From the NCBI RefSeq assembly GCF_025149945.1, contig NZ_JALXVH010000004.1, positions 1 to 64,000 of the forward strand: a DNA stretch of 64,000 bases, written 5' to 3'. Positions within the stretch are counted from its first letter, which is position 1, and each line of letters begins with the position of its first letter. This DNA comes from Kocuria sp. p3-SID1428 (GTDB lineage Bacteria; Actinomycetota; Actinomycetes; Actinomycetales; Micrococcaceae). A model generated the notes under the pieces. The model was not told where the DNA came from. It did not search any database and worked only from the letters and a program-made list of their open reading frames with translations. The position numbers and the translations under genes were made by a program. Below are positions 20,288 to 28,561 of the stretch, one piece after another.

Positions 20288-20572
20288 TCAGGCGAGCTCG
20301 CCGATCACGACCTTCCAGGGCCGCGCGCTGCGCTCGGTGATCACGCCGACCTCCAGCAGGGGGTCGGGATCCAGCGCGGCCAGTGCGGACTCCGGATCCT
20401 CGGCGCGCAGCAGCAGCAGAGCGCCTGCGGGCTGGTCGTCGTCGTACGGGCCCGAGGCCACCAGGGCCCCGGAATCGTGCAGCTGTGCGAGGAACTCGCG
20501 GTGCCGGGGCCGGTGCTCGGCCAACTCCTGCGGGTCCCCGCCGTAGACGTAGGTGACGGCGATGATCGCCAT
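20288..20572 (-). CDS. YciI-like protein
   Basis: This 94-aa protein has a ferredoxin-like (dimeric alpha-beta barrel) fold of the YciI family. The YciI-typical start FAVTYVYGGDP (here IIAVTYVYGG), followed by EHRPRHREFLAQL, includes the conserved histidine pair proposed as active-site residues. LLLRAEDPESALAALDPDP matches the family middle and RPWKVVIGEL the end. Its chemistry is unknown. RBS GGAGGG precedes ATG 20572. It is monocistronic, 138 bp from accD. Confidence 0.85.
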   Translation of the reverse strand: MAIIAVTYVYGGDPQELAEHRPRHREFLAQLHDSGALVASGPYDDDQPAGALLLLRAEDPESALAALDPDPLLEVGVITERSARPWKVVIGELA

Positions 20573-20827
20573 GGTGCCCTCCTGCCATGCTCGACGGCGA
20601 GCAGTCAGCGGATTCCCGGGAAGTCACCTGCAGGCGCTCCGGGGCCCCGACTACTACTGTGTGTGGAATGAACATAGCGGGCCGCCCGGACGCCGCGAGC
20701 GACCACGCAGCGAATGTCGGCCCAAAGATGGTCGGCCGCGTGCGGCTCGTGGACCCAGGCGCTGATAGCGCAGGCGCGCTGCCGAGCCCGGCTTCCGCAT
20801 GAGGCGAGGACCGAGACAGGAGCGACC

Positions 20828-21715
20828 ATGACACCCACGGACAACCGGGCCCAGGCCGCCGCCCCTCTGCTCGACGATGCCCAGACCGACCGGATCGCGG
20901 AAGTCCTGCGCACACCGTTCGAGGTCCTGTCGGTAGTCCCCTCGACCAACGACGAGCTGGTCGAGCGCGCCCAGCGCGCCGCCCGCACCGGCCGCCCGCT
21001 TCCCGATCTGAGCCTGCTGGCTGCAGAGCATCAGTCCGCAGGACGCGGGCGGCTGGACCGGCAATGGGTCACCGGGCCCGGCGAGGCCCTGACCTTCTCC
21101 TTGCTGCTGCGCCCGGCGCGCGGGTCGGGCTCCACAGCTGTGGCCCTGCCGACGCAGAGCTTCCCGTGGCTGACCATGCTGCTGGCCGCGGCGATCGCCC
21201 AGACCCTGCGCGGGCAGGGCATCGCGGCGTCCCTCAAGTGGCCCAACGACGTCCTCGTGGAGACCGGCGGCGGTTCCCGGAAGATCTGCGGCGTGCTCGC
21301 CTCCCTCGTGGTCCACGACGGCTCCGCCCCGGCTCTGGTGCTGGGCGCCGGGCTGAACGTGGCCGCCGCTCCGGAGGGCGCTGCCAGCGTGCGCGGCGAG
21401 GGCTCGGAGGCCTCGCGCGGGGACCTGCTCGTGGAGATCCTCGAGCGCTTCACCTGCCTCTACCGGCTGTTCGCCGAGTCCCCGGAGTCGCTGAGCGGAT
21501 CGGGTGAGCTGCGCGAGGAGGTCGAGCAGCTGCTGTCCACGCTCGGTCGCCGTGTGCGCGCCGAGATGCCCGGCGGGCGAGCCCCCCTCGAAGGCGTGGC
21601 TGCGGGGCTGGATGAGCACGGCGCGCTGCTGATCGACCACGACGGCGGGCGCACCGCCGTCTCCGCCGCGGACGTGGTGCACCTGCGACCGGTCGAGGAA
21701 GGAGATCGAGCATGA
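20828..21715 (+). CDS. birA: Biotin--[acetyl-CoA carboxylase] ligase
   Basis: This 295-aa enzyme makes biotinyl-AMP and transfers biotin to the lysine of the carboxylase biotinyl domain. STNDELVERA near residue 40, AEHQSAGRGRLDRQW near 75 (the biotinoyl-AMP loop, GRGR form), LKWPNDVLV near 140 and the C-terminal domain are all present. There is no N-terminal HTH, so it is a monofunctional class I ligase, not a repressor. ATG 20828 has AGGAGCG 6 nt upstream; the ORF could start at 20714 but that lacks a ribosome site. The gene is divergent from the carboxylase genes it serves and overlaps the next gene by 4 bp. Confidence 0.93.
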   Translation: MTPTDNRAQAAAPLLDDAQTDRIAEVLRTPFEVLSVVPSTNDELVERAQRAARTGRPLPDLSLLAAEHQSAGRGRLDRQWVTGPGEALTFSLLLRPARGSGSTAVALPTQSFPWLTMLLAAAIAQTLRGQGIAASLKWPNDVLVETGGGSRKICGVLASLVVHDGSAPALVLGAGLNVAAAPEGAASVRGEGSEASRGDLLVEILERFTCLYRLFAESPESLSGSGELREEVEQLLSTLGRRVRAEMPGGRAPLEGVAAGLDEHGALLIDHDGGRTAVSAADVVHLRPVEEGDRA

Positions 21716-22323
21716 GCTCACGACTCGAGCTCGGCCCCGGCGAGCAGGTGGTGGTCTCCACACGAGCCCACGCCAGCAAGCTGTGGCGGCCCCTGGCGGT
21801 GCTCGTGATCGCCGTGTTCCTGCATTCGCTGCTGCAGCGGGCCCTCGAGGTCCGCTGGCGTCCCATGGACCGGCCGTGGACGAGCGTCCACACCGTCCTG
21901 GGCTGGGTCGTGACGCTGCTGCTGGTCCTGGTGATCCTGCTGGCCGTGCTGCGCCCGCTGATCCGCTGGGCGCGCACCCGCTTCGTGCTCACGGATCAGC
22001 GGCTGATGCTGCTGGGCCCGTCGGCGCCGTCCGGGGGTGTGCGGATCCCGCTGGCCTGGCTCGTGGAGGTGCATGGCAGCAGGGCCCGCGGGCCCATGGG
22101 CGCGGCCGGGATCGGCACGCTGAGCGCGGACTTCGGCCAGGCGGGGATCCTGCGGCTGGGGCACTCGCCGAGCGTCGAGGAGTTCGCCGGGCTGATCCAG
22201 GAGAAGGCCGCGCGCTTCCGCAGCCCGCAGGGCCCGGGCTTCGTCGCTCCATCCCATGGGTGGAGCCACCAGTCCCCGGCCGGGTATCCTCCGGCGGGGT
22301 CGAGCACAGGGGCCGCATGGTGA
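21712..22323 (+). CDS. Membrane protein with bacterial PH domain
   Basis: This 203-aa protein has two TM helices (LAVLVIAVFLHSLLQRAL and GWVVTLLLVLVILLAVL) within the first 85 residues. A PH-like domain follows (RFVLTDQRLMLLGPSAPSGG, then IPLAWLVEVHGSRA), of the type often linked to YdbS/YdbT-like proteins. The C-terminal tail is disordered. Co-translated with birA by a 4-bp overlap (ATGA). This is a conserved neighbour in Actinobacteria, and its job is unknown. Confidence 0.8.
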   Translation: MSSRLELGPGEQVVVSTRAHASKLWRPLAVLVIAVFLHSLLQRALEVRWRPMDRPWTSVHTVLGWVVTLLLVLVILLAVLRPLIRWARTRFVLTDQRLMLLGPSAPSGGVRIPLAWLVEVHGSRARGPMGAAGIGTLSADFGQAGILRLGHSPSVEEFAGLIQEKAARFRSPQGPGFVAPSHGWSHQSPAGYPPAGSSTGAAW

Positions 22324-22423
22324 CCGGCGCGTGCACAGCGGCCGGGCACGGCATCCCGACGATGTGCGCGGCAGCGGCCTCCGGGGCCGCACGGACCTGC
22401 CGAACCAGTGGAAGGAGCGCAGC

Positions 22424-23845
22424 GTGACAGATCGCGATCCTTCACGACCCGGGACGCAGTCCTGGTTCTCCCGACTGCGCGGGGGCTCCCGGCCTGCGGC
22501 TTCAGAGGGAGCTTCGAAGCGCCCCGCCGAGGCGCCGCGCACCGCGGCGCCCTCCGATTCGGATGCCCGCGCGGAGTCCGCATCCTCCGGCGCGGTCAGC
22601 ACGCGCGAGCTGCCCGTCGTGGGTCCCGGGGCCACCGGACTTCAGCCGGCGCCGAGCGCCGGGGACAGGACCGACGCCTCCGCCGAGCCCCAGGAAGACT
22701 CGGACGACGACCAGGCCTTCGAGGATCCCAGGGTCGGCCCGCAGACCGCAGCGATCAACCTCAACTTGCACAACCCGGTGCAGGCCGATGCCTATGGCTC
22801 CCCGGAGTCCCGCGAGGCCTTCCATCGCCTGGAGCACGCTCTGCTGGGCGGTGAGCGCACCATGGACCGCAAGCGCGCCGCCCACGCCGGAGGGCTGTCC
22901 ATCCTCAGCGCCCGCAAGATCTGGCGAGCCATGGGCTTCCCCAACATGAGTGCCGACGAGGTCTACTTCACGCAGCGCGACAGCCAGGCCCTGCGCCGGA
23001 TCTCGGGGATCGTCGAATCGGATCAGCTCTCCGAGGAGGCGGCGCTGTCGCTGATCCGGGCCATGGCGCAGATGACCGACCGCATGGTCGTCTGGCAGGT
23101 CGAAGCCATCGTCGAGGACCTCGTGATGAACCGCGGATACTCGGATGCAGAGGCTCGGCAGGAGCTGCTCGAGCTGCTGCCGCGGATCCAGCAGGACCTT
23201 GAGGACCTGCTGCTCTACACCTGGCGCCGCCAGCTCAACGGCGCCGTCCAGCGCCTGGCCATGCGCCAGGAGAGGCCCATGGATGCGCCTCAGCCGGATG
23301 AGGTGGGCGACGAGTCCGCCTCGCTGCCGCTGGCCCGCGGGATCGGCTTCGCGGACATGGTCTCCTTCACGACCTTGTCCCGGAAGATGAACGAGCGCAC
23401 TCTCGCGGCTCTCGTGCAGCGCTTCGAGCAGCGCTGCGCGGAGATCATCTCCGCAGGCGGGGGCCGTCTCATCAAGACCATCGGCGACGAGGTCATGTAC
23501 ATGTCGGAGTCCCCGGAGGAGGGCGCGCTGATCGCGCTGGCGCTGCGACGTGCCATCCTGGAGGACCCCGAGCTGCCCAAGACACGGGTCGGATTCGTCT
23601 GGGGGCGGGTCCTCCCGCGCCTCGGCGATCTCTACGGGCCCACCGTGAACCTGGCCTCGCGACTCGTCGCGCTGGCCGAGCCCGGGGGCGTCCTCGTCGA
23701 CGCCTCCACGGCCTCCGTCCTGGAGGACGACGACAGATTCATCCTGGCCGCGCAGCCGCCGCAGAGCGTGCGAGGCTTCGGCGACGTCCGCCCCGTGCGG
23801 CTCACCGCTGGGACCGGCCTCCAACTGGAAGTTGACTACGAATGA
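22424..23845 (+). CDS. Class III adenylate cyclase, Rv1264-like
   Basis: This soluble 473-aa cyclase converts ATP to cAMP. Residues 1-110 are Ser/Ala/Pro-rich and disordered. Residues 120-320 form an all-helical regulatory region resembling the pH-sensing autoinhibitory domain of M. tuberculosis Rv1264 (LSARKIWRAMGFPNMSADE). The catalytic domain follows, with metal-binding Asp in FADMVSFT and IKTIGDEVM, adenine-selecting Lys in that same motif and Asp in GDLYGPTVNLASR. The Asn and Arg of NLASR bind the transition state. All catalytic residues are present. GTG 22424 follows AAGGAG; the longer frame from 22256 was rejected. It overlaps the PP2C gene by 4 bp. Confidence 0.88.
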   Translation: MTDRDPSRPGTQSWFSRLRGGSRPAASEGASKRPAEAPRTAAPSDSDARAESASSGAVSTRELPVVGPGATGLQPAPSAGDRTDASAEPQEDSDDDQAFEDPRVGPQTAAINLNLHNPVQADAYGSPESREAFHRLEHALLGGERTMDRKRAAHAGGLSILSARKIWRAMGFPNMSADEVYFTQRDSQALRRISGIVESDQLSEEAALSLIRAMAQMTDRMVVWQVEAIVEDLVMNRGYSDAEARQELLELLPRIQQDLEDLLLYTWRRQLNGAVQRLAMRQERPMDAPQPDEVGDESASLPLARGIGFADMVSFTTLSRKMNERTLAALVQRFEQRCAEIISAGGGRLIKTIGDEVMYMSESPEEGALIALALRRAILEDPELPKTRVGFVWGRVLPRLGDLYGPTVNLASRLVALAEPGGVLVDASTASVLEDDDRFILAAQPPQSVRGFGDVRPVRLTAGTGLQLEVDYE

Positions 23846-24963
23846 GTGCTCCGCTCGTCATCAGAGCAGGCGCCGCGACCGACCGCGGTCGTCACCGGGA
23901 GACCAACGAGGACTCGCTCGTGGTCACCCGGACCATGTGCGCGGTCGCCGACGGCATGGGCGGCCATGAGGCGGGCGAGGTGGCCTCGGCCATGGCCGTG
24001 CGCACCTTGGGCGGCTCCCCGCTGTTCAGCGCCGGCAAGCCGTCAGAGGTCGAGGTGCCCGCCGAGCCCGAGCCGCCGGAGGACGTGGCCCGGTTCCGCG
24101 AGCGGATCGAGCGCGAGATGAAGCTCGATCCGCAGATCCCTGCGGAGGCTCTCGAGCTGGTGCGCAAGCTGCGTGCCGTGCTGCACCAGGCCGACAGCTC
24201 GATCCAGGACGAGCTCGGCGGGCGCGCAGGCACCACCGTCACCGGCGCCTGGCTGGTCGAGATGGAGGGAGAGCCCTTCTGGGTGGTCTTCAACATCGGC
24301 GACTCGCGCACCTATCGGCTGCTGCGTCCGCAGGGAGAGCCCCCCGCGCCGGATCACGCCGCGGTCGCCAAGCGGGCCACGGATCAGTTCTCCGCCTACA
24401 AGGAGGCGGGAGTGGAGGTCACGGACGTCATCCCGATCTCCGACGAGCGCGTGGAGCCGCCGCAGCAGGTCGGCCTGGGGGAGGGCTCCTCCACCGAGCG
24501 CCTCACCCCCGTGCCGGGCGCGCCGGAGGCCCCGCAGCCTGAGCTGCAGCAGATCACGGTGGATCACTCGGAGGTCCAGTACCTGGTCTCGATCGGGCAG
24601 ATCACCCCGGCCCAGGCCATGATCCACCCGCGTCGCAACGTGATCACACGGGCACTGGGCACCGGCCAGGTCTGGGAGCCGGACGTGTGGGTCCTGCCGG
24701 CAGAGGCGGGGGATCGCCTGGTGCTGTGCTCCGACGGGCTCACCGGGGAGGTCTCCGTGGCCCATATCGCCCGCGTGGTGCACTCGGTGCCCCACCCCAA
24801 GGAGGCCGCCGACGTCCTGGTCAACGCCACCCTGCGCACCGGGGCTCGGGACAACGTGACCGTGATCGTCGCCGATGCCGTGAGCTCTCGGCCGGCCGAT
24901 GAGGACACCACCACGTTCGTGCCGATCGAGCTGCGCCACGAGCTGGACGGCGGCGCCGCCTAG
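23842..24963 (+). CDS. PP2C-family Ser/Thr phosphatase with insertion
   Basis: This 373-aa metal-dependent phosphatase has the metal-binding motifs intact: RGRHRETNEDS (Glu-Asp), VADGMGGHEAG, FNIGDSRTYRLL, LCSDGL and GARDNVTVIVAD. A stretch of about 75 residues (around 160-235) rich in Pro, Glu and Gln separates the middle strands, making it longer than the usual 240-300 aa enzymes. No TM segment is present, so it is cytosolic. It overlaps the upstream adenylate cyclase by 4 bp, suggesting one signalling unit. Actinobacterial PP2Cs oppose PknA/PknB-type kinases, but no kinase gene is in this window. Confidence 0.92.
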   Translation: MSAPLVIRAGAATDRGRHRETNEDSLVVTRTMCAVADGMGGHEAGEVASAMAVRTLGGSPLFSAGKPSEVEVPAEPEPPEDVARFRERIEREMKLDPQIPAEALELVRKLRAVLHQADSSIQDELGGRAGTTVTGAWLVEMEGEPFWVVFNIGDSRTYRLLRPQGEPPAPDHAAVAKRATDQFSAYKEAGVEVTDVIPISDERVEPPQQVGLGEGSSTERLTPVPGAPEAPQPELQQITVDHSEVQYLVSIGQITPAQAMIHPRRNVITRALGTGQVWEPDVWVLPAEAGDRLVLCSDGLTGEVSVAHIARVVHSVPHPKEAADVLVNATLRTGARDNVTVIVADAVSSRPADEDTTTFVPIELRHELDGGAA

Positions 24964-25212
24964 GTCCGACGTCGATCAGGCCGGCGGCGCCGTGCTGCCC
25001 TGGCCCCCCTGATAACCGCCGCCCCCGCCCCCATTGAGTGGCGCCGTGGTGTGCGCTGGAGCTCCTCGCTCCGCCGAGTGGCCCCGGGGTGTGCGCTGCC
25101 GCGTCCTGACGGACACTCCGACGCCACTCGACGGAGCAGGGCACATCACAGCGCCACTGGGTGGGGGATGCGACACCACAGCGCCGCTCGATGACGGCGT
25201 CGAGGAGGCCAG

Positions 25213-25308
25213 AGCGCATCGAACGGCCGATTCCTCACCCCACCTCGATCCAGCGGCCGTTTCGTCACCGTCTCAGCGCGGAAGCGGTGGATCTTCGGCT
25301 GGTCGATG
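25213..25308. repeat. 96-bp dispersed repeat, copy 2
   Basis: It aligns without gaps to 9387-9482. Shared blocks include CGGCCGATTCC, CACCGTCTCAG and the closing TCGATG. The minus-strand frames of both copies give similar Arg/Pro-rich peptides (RNRPxDA and HRFxxETV), which is a by-product of the repeat. Confidence 0.6.
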
Positions 25309-25408
25309 CCATAGCGGGCCGGATTCGGCCACTGGATGTCGCCGAGGGCTCGACAGCGCGCACCCAGCAGCTGGGGCTGCGCAGCAGGCGGCGGCTGCGG
25401 GCACGGGG

Positions 25409-25440
25409 CGAGGCCCCGCGACATCTGTCCCGGGGCCTCG
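25409..25440. terminator. Hairpin downstream of acyl-CoA dehydrogenase gene
   Basis: Perfect 10-bp arms CGAGGCCCCG / CGGGGCCTCG surround a 12-nt loop, 48 bp past the stop of the gene on the minus strand. There is no T-tract. Confidence 0.5.
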
Positions 25441-25487
25441 TTGTGTGGGCTGGGCCTGTGCTCGCCGGGCACGACCAGCCGGTGCGC

Positions 25488-27653
25488 TCACATGGACTCG
25501 AGCGGCTTGTCCAGCGTGGGATCGGCCTGCGCGGGAGACTGCTCATCGGCACTGGGGCGCTCGGCATCCGAGGCGTCCTGGTCGGAGCCCTCCGCCGAGG
25601 CTGCCTGACCGGTGGCCTCGAGGGCGGCGCGGTAGTCTGCGGCCTCCTGCTGGCGCTCGGCCTCTGCGCCCGAGGCGATCTTGGCGCGCAGCAGCTCCTG
25701 CGGGAAGTCGAAGGCCGCGACCACGTCCATGATGTGCGGACGCAGGCGTCCGACCAGGCGCTGCAGGTAGGCGTCGATCATGCGTCCGCGCATCAGCGAC
25801 AGGCGGCCGTGGGCCAGGTACCAGTCCAGGTTCTCGTCGATGATGCTCAGTCCGAACAGGTCGCGCAGCCAGATCATGACCTGGCGGGTGCCGTCGTCGT
25901 CGATCTCGTCGAGGGCGCGGGTGAAGGCCTCCCACTGCAGCAGGTGGCCGTGGGCTCGGGCGGCCTCGATGAGGCGGTTCTGGTTGCGGTCGAAGGCATC
26001 GGCGGCCGCCTGCGGGTCGGAGCGGTCCGCGCCGCGCATGTTCTCTGCGGCCTCCTCGACCATGGTGCGCACGCGGTCCGAGAGCAGGCCGTGCTGCGTC
26101 TCCGGGTCGCGCAGGAAGTTCACCGAGCGGCGAGGATCGCCGGTGTCGCGCAGGACCTGGGAGAGCCCGCGCAGCCCGGAGCGGGAGAACGTGGTCTCGG
26201 CGGCCCGGCTGGCGGCCCACCGGGCCTTGCCCGCGGCCGGCAGTGAGGAGATGCCCTTGGCGAAGTCGCCGAGCAGGCGCTTGGCCACCAGCTGCATCAG
26301 CACCGTGTTGTCGCCCTCGAAGGTCGCGTAGACATCCAGGTCCGCGCGCAGCCCGGTGAGGCGGTTCTCGGACAGGAATCCGGCGCCGCCGCAGGCCTCG
26401 CGGCACTCCTGCAGGGAGTCCAGGGCCAGGCGGGTGGAGGTGGCCTTGAGCGCGGCGGCCATGGTCTCGAGGTCCTGGCGGGACTCGTCGGTGTCGTTGC
26501 GCCCGGAGAAGACGCCGTCGAAGGCCTCGAGCAGCTCGTCGTGGGCGAAGCCGGCCGCCAGCACCTTGGCGACCAGCGGGAACAGGCGGCGCTGGTGCTG
26601 GTGGTAGTCCAGCAGCACCTGCTCCTGCTGGCCCTTGACCGGGGCGAACTGACGGCGCTGCGAGGCATAGGTCAGGGCGATGTCCAGACCGGCGCGCGCG
26701 GCGATCACCGAGGCCCCGTCGAGGGAGACGCGGCCCTGGACCAGGGTGCCGAGCATCGTGAAGAAGCGCCGGCCCGGGGACTCGATGGGGGAGGTGTAGG
26801 TGCCGTCCTCGTCCACGTGGCCGTAGCGGTCGAGCAGGTTCTCCCGCGGGACGCGGACGTGGTCGAAATGCAGGCGGCCGTTGTCGATGCCGTTGAGCCC
26901 GCCCTTGTGGCCGTCGTCCTCGCCGCCGACACCGGGCAGGAACTCTCCCTGGTCATCGCGCAGCGGCACGAACAGGGCGTGGACGCCGTGGTTCACCTCG
27001 TCGACGATCAGCTGGGCGAACACGACGGCTGCGCGGCCGTGCAGGGCGGCGTTGCCGAGGTAGTCCTTCCAGGCCCCGCGGTGGGGCGTGTGGATCTCGA
27101 ACTCCTGCGTGCCGGGGTCGTAGGTGGCGGTGGTGGCGATCGAGGCCACATCCGAGCCGTGGCCTGTCTCCGTCATGGCGAAGGCGCCCGGGATCTTCAA
27201 GGACCAGATGTCCTGCAGCCAGCGCTGGTGGTGCTGCTCGGTGCCCAGGTTCACGACGGCGGAGCCGAACAGGCCCCACTGCACGCCGGCCTTGATCTGC
27301 AGCGACGGGTCCGCCAGCACGAACTCCTCGAAGCCCGAGAGGTAGGAGGCGGGATCGCCCGAGCCGCCTAGTGAGGCGGGCAGCCCCGCGCGGACGGCGT
27401 CCGATTCGGCCAGGATCGACAGATTGGCGAAGGTCTTCTCGCGGTGCTCGGACCAGTGCGTGCCGGGGGCGATGTGCAGGCGCGGGTCGGCGGCCAGGCG
27501 CCGGGCCTGGCGGCGCTGCTCGGCCCAGCGCCCGGCCAGGATGTCGCGCAGGACGTCGTGGTCGACGATGGCGCTCTCTGCGGCAGGGTCCAGGTGAGGG
27601 CCGGCTGCCTGCTCGGCGGCTGCGGTGGTGCTCTTCTCGGCGATGGTGGTCAT
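25488..27653 (-). CDS. Acyl-CoA dehydrogenase/oxidase, ACOX-like (long form)
   Basis: This 721-aa flavoprotein oxidises acyl-CoA to trans-2-enoyl-CoA, the first step of beta-oxidation. FAMTETGHGSDVASIATTATYD is the FAD/substrate segment. GRVSLDGASVIAARAGLDIA, EACGGAGFLSENRL and TFEGDNTVLMQLVAKRLL resemble acyl-CoA oxidase and long-chain FadE proteins rather than 380-aa dehydrogenases. The C-terminal tail after residue 670 is Ala/Glu/Ser-rich. RBS GGAGGA precedes ATG 27653. The TetR gene upstream on the same strand, and the divergent thiolase/reductase/hydratase operon, point to one fatty-acid regulon. Oxidase versus dehydrogenase activity is not decided by sequence. Confidence 0.9.
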   Translation of the reverse strand: MTTIAEKSTTAAAEQAAGPHLDPAAESAIVDHDVLRDILAGRWAEQRRQARRLAADPRLHIAPGTHWSEHREKTFANLSILAESDAVRAGLPASLGGSGDPASYLSGFEEFVLADPSLQIKAGVQWGLFGSAVVNLGTEQHHQRWLQDIWSLKIPGAFAMTETGHGSDVASIATTATYDPGTQEFEIHTPHRGAWKDYLGNAALHGRAAVVFAQLIVDEVNHGVHALFVPLRDDQGEFLPGVGGEDDGHKGGLNGIDNGRLHFDHVRVPRENLLDRYGHVDEDGTYTSPIESPGRRFFTMLGTLVQGRVSLDGASVIAARAGLDIALTYASQRRQFAPVKGQQEQVLLDYHQHQRRLFPLVAKVLAAGFAHDELLEAFDGVFSGRNDTDESRQDLETMAAALKATSTRLALDSLQECREACGGAGFLSENRLTGLRADLDVYATFEGDNTVLMQLVAKRLLGDFAKGISSLPAAGKARWAASRAAETTFSRSGLRGLSQVLRDTGDPRRSVNFLRDPETQHGLLSDRVRTMVEEAAENMRGADRSDPQAAADAFDRNQNRLIEAARAHGHLLQWEAFTRALDEIDDDGTRQVMIWLRDLFGLSIIDENLDWYLAHGRLSLMRGRMIDAYLQRLVGRLRPHIMDVVAAFDFPQELLRAKIASGAEAERQQEAADYRAALEATGQAASAEGSDQDASDAERPSADEQSPAQADPTLDKPLESM

Positions 27654-27746
27654 GGTGTCCTCCTGCGGTGGATCGGCTCGGCCGCTGTGCGGCCTGTCGG
27701 GAGTGCTGGGACGGTTCAGTGCGAGTTCGAGTGAGAGGACGACGGC

Positions 27747-28469
27747 TCAGGGCGAGGCGCGCGCCGGAGTCTGGGGCCCGGCTGCTTGGGAGCCCGGCGG
27801 GGCCGTGCCGGCAATGACCCAGCCGGTGACGATCTCCACGAACTCGTCGAGCTGCGGGCGCTCGGCACGGCTGCGTTCCTCCGCCTCGACGAGGCTCCAG
27901 GACTCGCCGGCTCCGCGGGCCATCCCGACGACTCCGGCGGCCCAGTAGCGGGCCATCGCGGGGTCGAGCCAGCGCTCGGACGGCGCATGGCGGCGGTGCG
28001 CCTCCACGAGCAGATCTGCGACGGCGGCGGCGAAGCGGCCCACGGGGTCCTCGCCCGAGCTGTCGGTCCCCTGCGTCACGAAGCGGTAGACGTCCGGGCC
28101 GTTCTCGAGCTGCCAGAGGTACTGCTCCACGATGGTGCGGATCGAGGCGCGGAACGACGGAGCCTCCGCGGCCGCGCTGCGCATGCGACGGGCCATGCGC
28201 TCGACCACGTAGCTCGCCAGCTCGCGGCGCAGGCCCTCCTTGTCCTTGAAGTAGCGGTAGAAGACCGACTTGGACGTGCTGCAGGCCGCGGCGATCTCCG
28301 CCATGGAGGCGCCCGGGCCCAGCTCGGCGACGGCCTGACGGGACAGCCGCAGCAGCTCGAGGCGGCGCTGCTCCCGGTGGCGGTTCCACCGGCGGGCGCG
28401 GCCATCGGCCTGCTGCGGGTCCTCGGAGGCCCCGAGGCGGCTGCGTTCCTTCACGGCTGAGCGGTTCAC
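27747..28469 (-). CDS. TetR-family regulator of the fatty-acid module
   Basis: This 240-aa DNA-binding regulator has an N-terminal HTH (GASMAEIAAACSTSKSVFYRYF near residue 55) and a C-terminal ligand domain with a helical core. It presumably senses acyl-CoA or fatty acid. GTG 28469 sits 7 nt after TACTCT, which forms part of a 31-bp perfect palindrome (28470-28500), so the mRNA is probably leaderless and autorepressed. The ORF could begin at 28706, but that part overlaps the divergent thiolase gene and was rejected. It lies between the acyl-CoA dehydrogenase and the divergent thiolase operon. Confidence 0.9.
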   Translation of the reverse strand: MNRSAVKERSRLGASEDPQQADGRARRWNRHREQRRLELLRLSRQAVAELGPGASMAEIAAACSTSKSVFYRYFKDKEGLRRELASYVVERMARRMRSAAAEAPSFRASIRTIVEQYLWQLENGPDVYRFVTQGTDSSGEDPVGRFAAAVADLLVEAHRRHAPSERWLDPAMARYWAAGVVGMARGAGESWSLVEAEERSRAERPQLDEFVEIVTGWVIAGTAPPGSQAAGPQTPARASP

Positions 28470-28500
28470 GATACCGAGAGTATCAGGTACTCTCGGTATC
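28470..28500. promoter_or_regulatory. Palindromic operator between TetR and thiolase genes
   Basis: Perfect 13-bp arms (GATACCGAGAGTA and its complement) surround a TCAGG spacer. Each arm contains TACTCT on one strand, so the site overlays a -10 box in both directions: at 28482-28477 for TetR (minus) and 28488-28493 on the plus strand. The start codon of TetR follows the palindrome directly. This is almost certainly the operator of the adjacent TetR. Confidence 0.8.
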
Positions 28501-28561
28501 ACGTGACCCAGATCGCAGAAAGATGCGCGATCGACCGATCCTCGACCCACAGGAGATCCGC

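Larger units (their letters stand above)
24964..25487. repeat. Repeat-rich 524-bp intergenic region
   Basis: No gene is seen between the convergent PP2C and acyl-CoA dehydrogenase genes. It holds a cluster of about five copies of a short unit approximating ATCGAGYGGCGCYGTGGTGT, in both orientations (starts near 25033, 25072, 25107, 25148 and 25177). It also holds one copy of the 96-bp repeat at 25213-25308 and a terminator hairpin at 25409-25440. Two further copies of the short unit are at 36376-36449. The small ORFs drawn here are translations of the repeats. Confidence 0.6.

Noticed and set aside
25033-25200. CRISPR array
   Set aside because: Units occur in both orientations with uneven spacing, no regular spacers, and no cas genes nearby.
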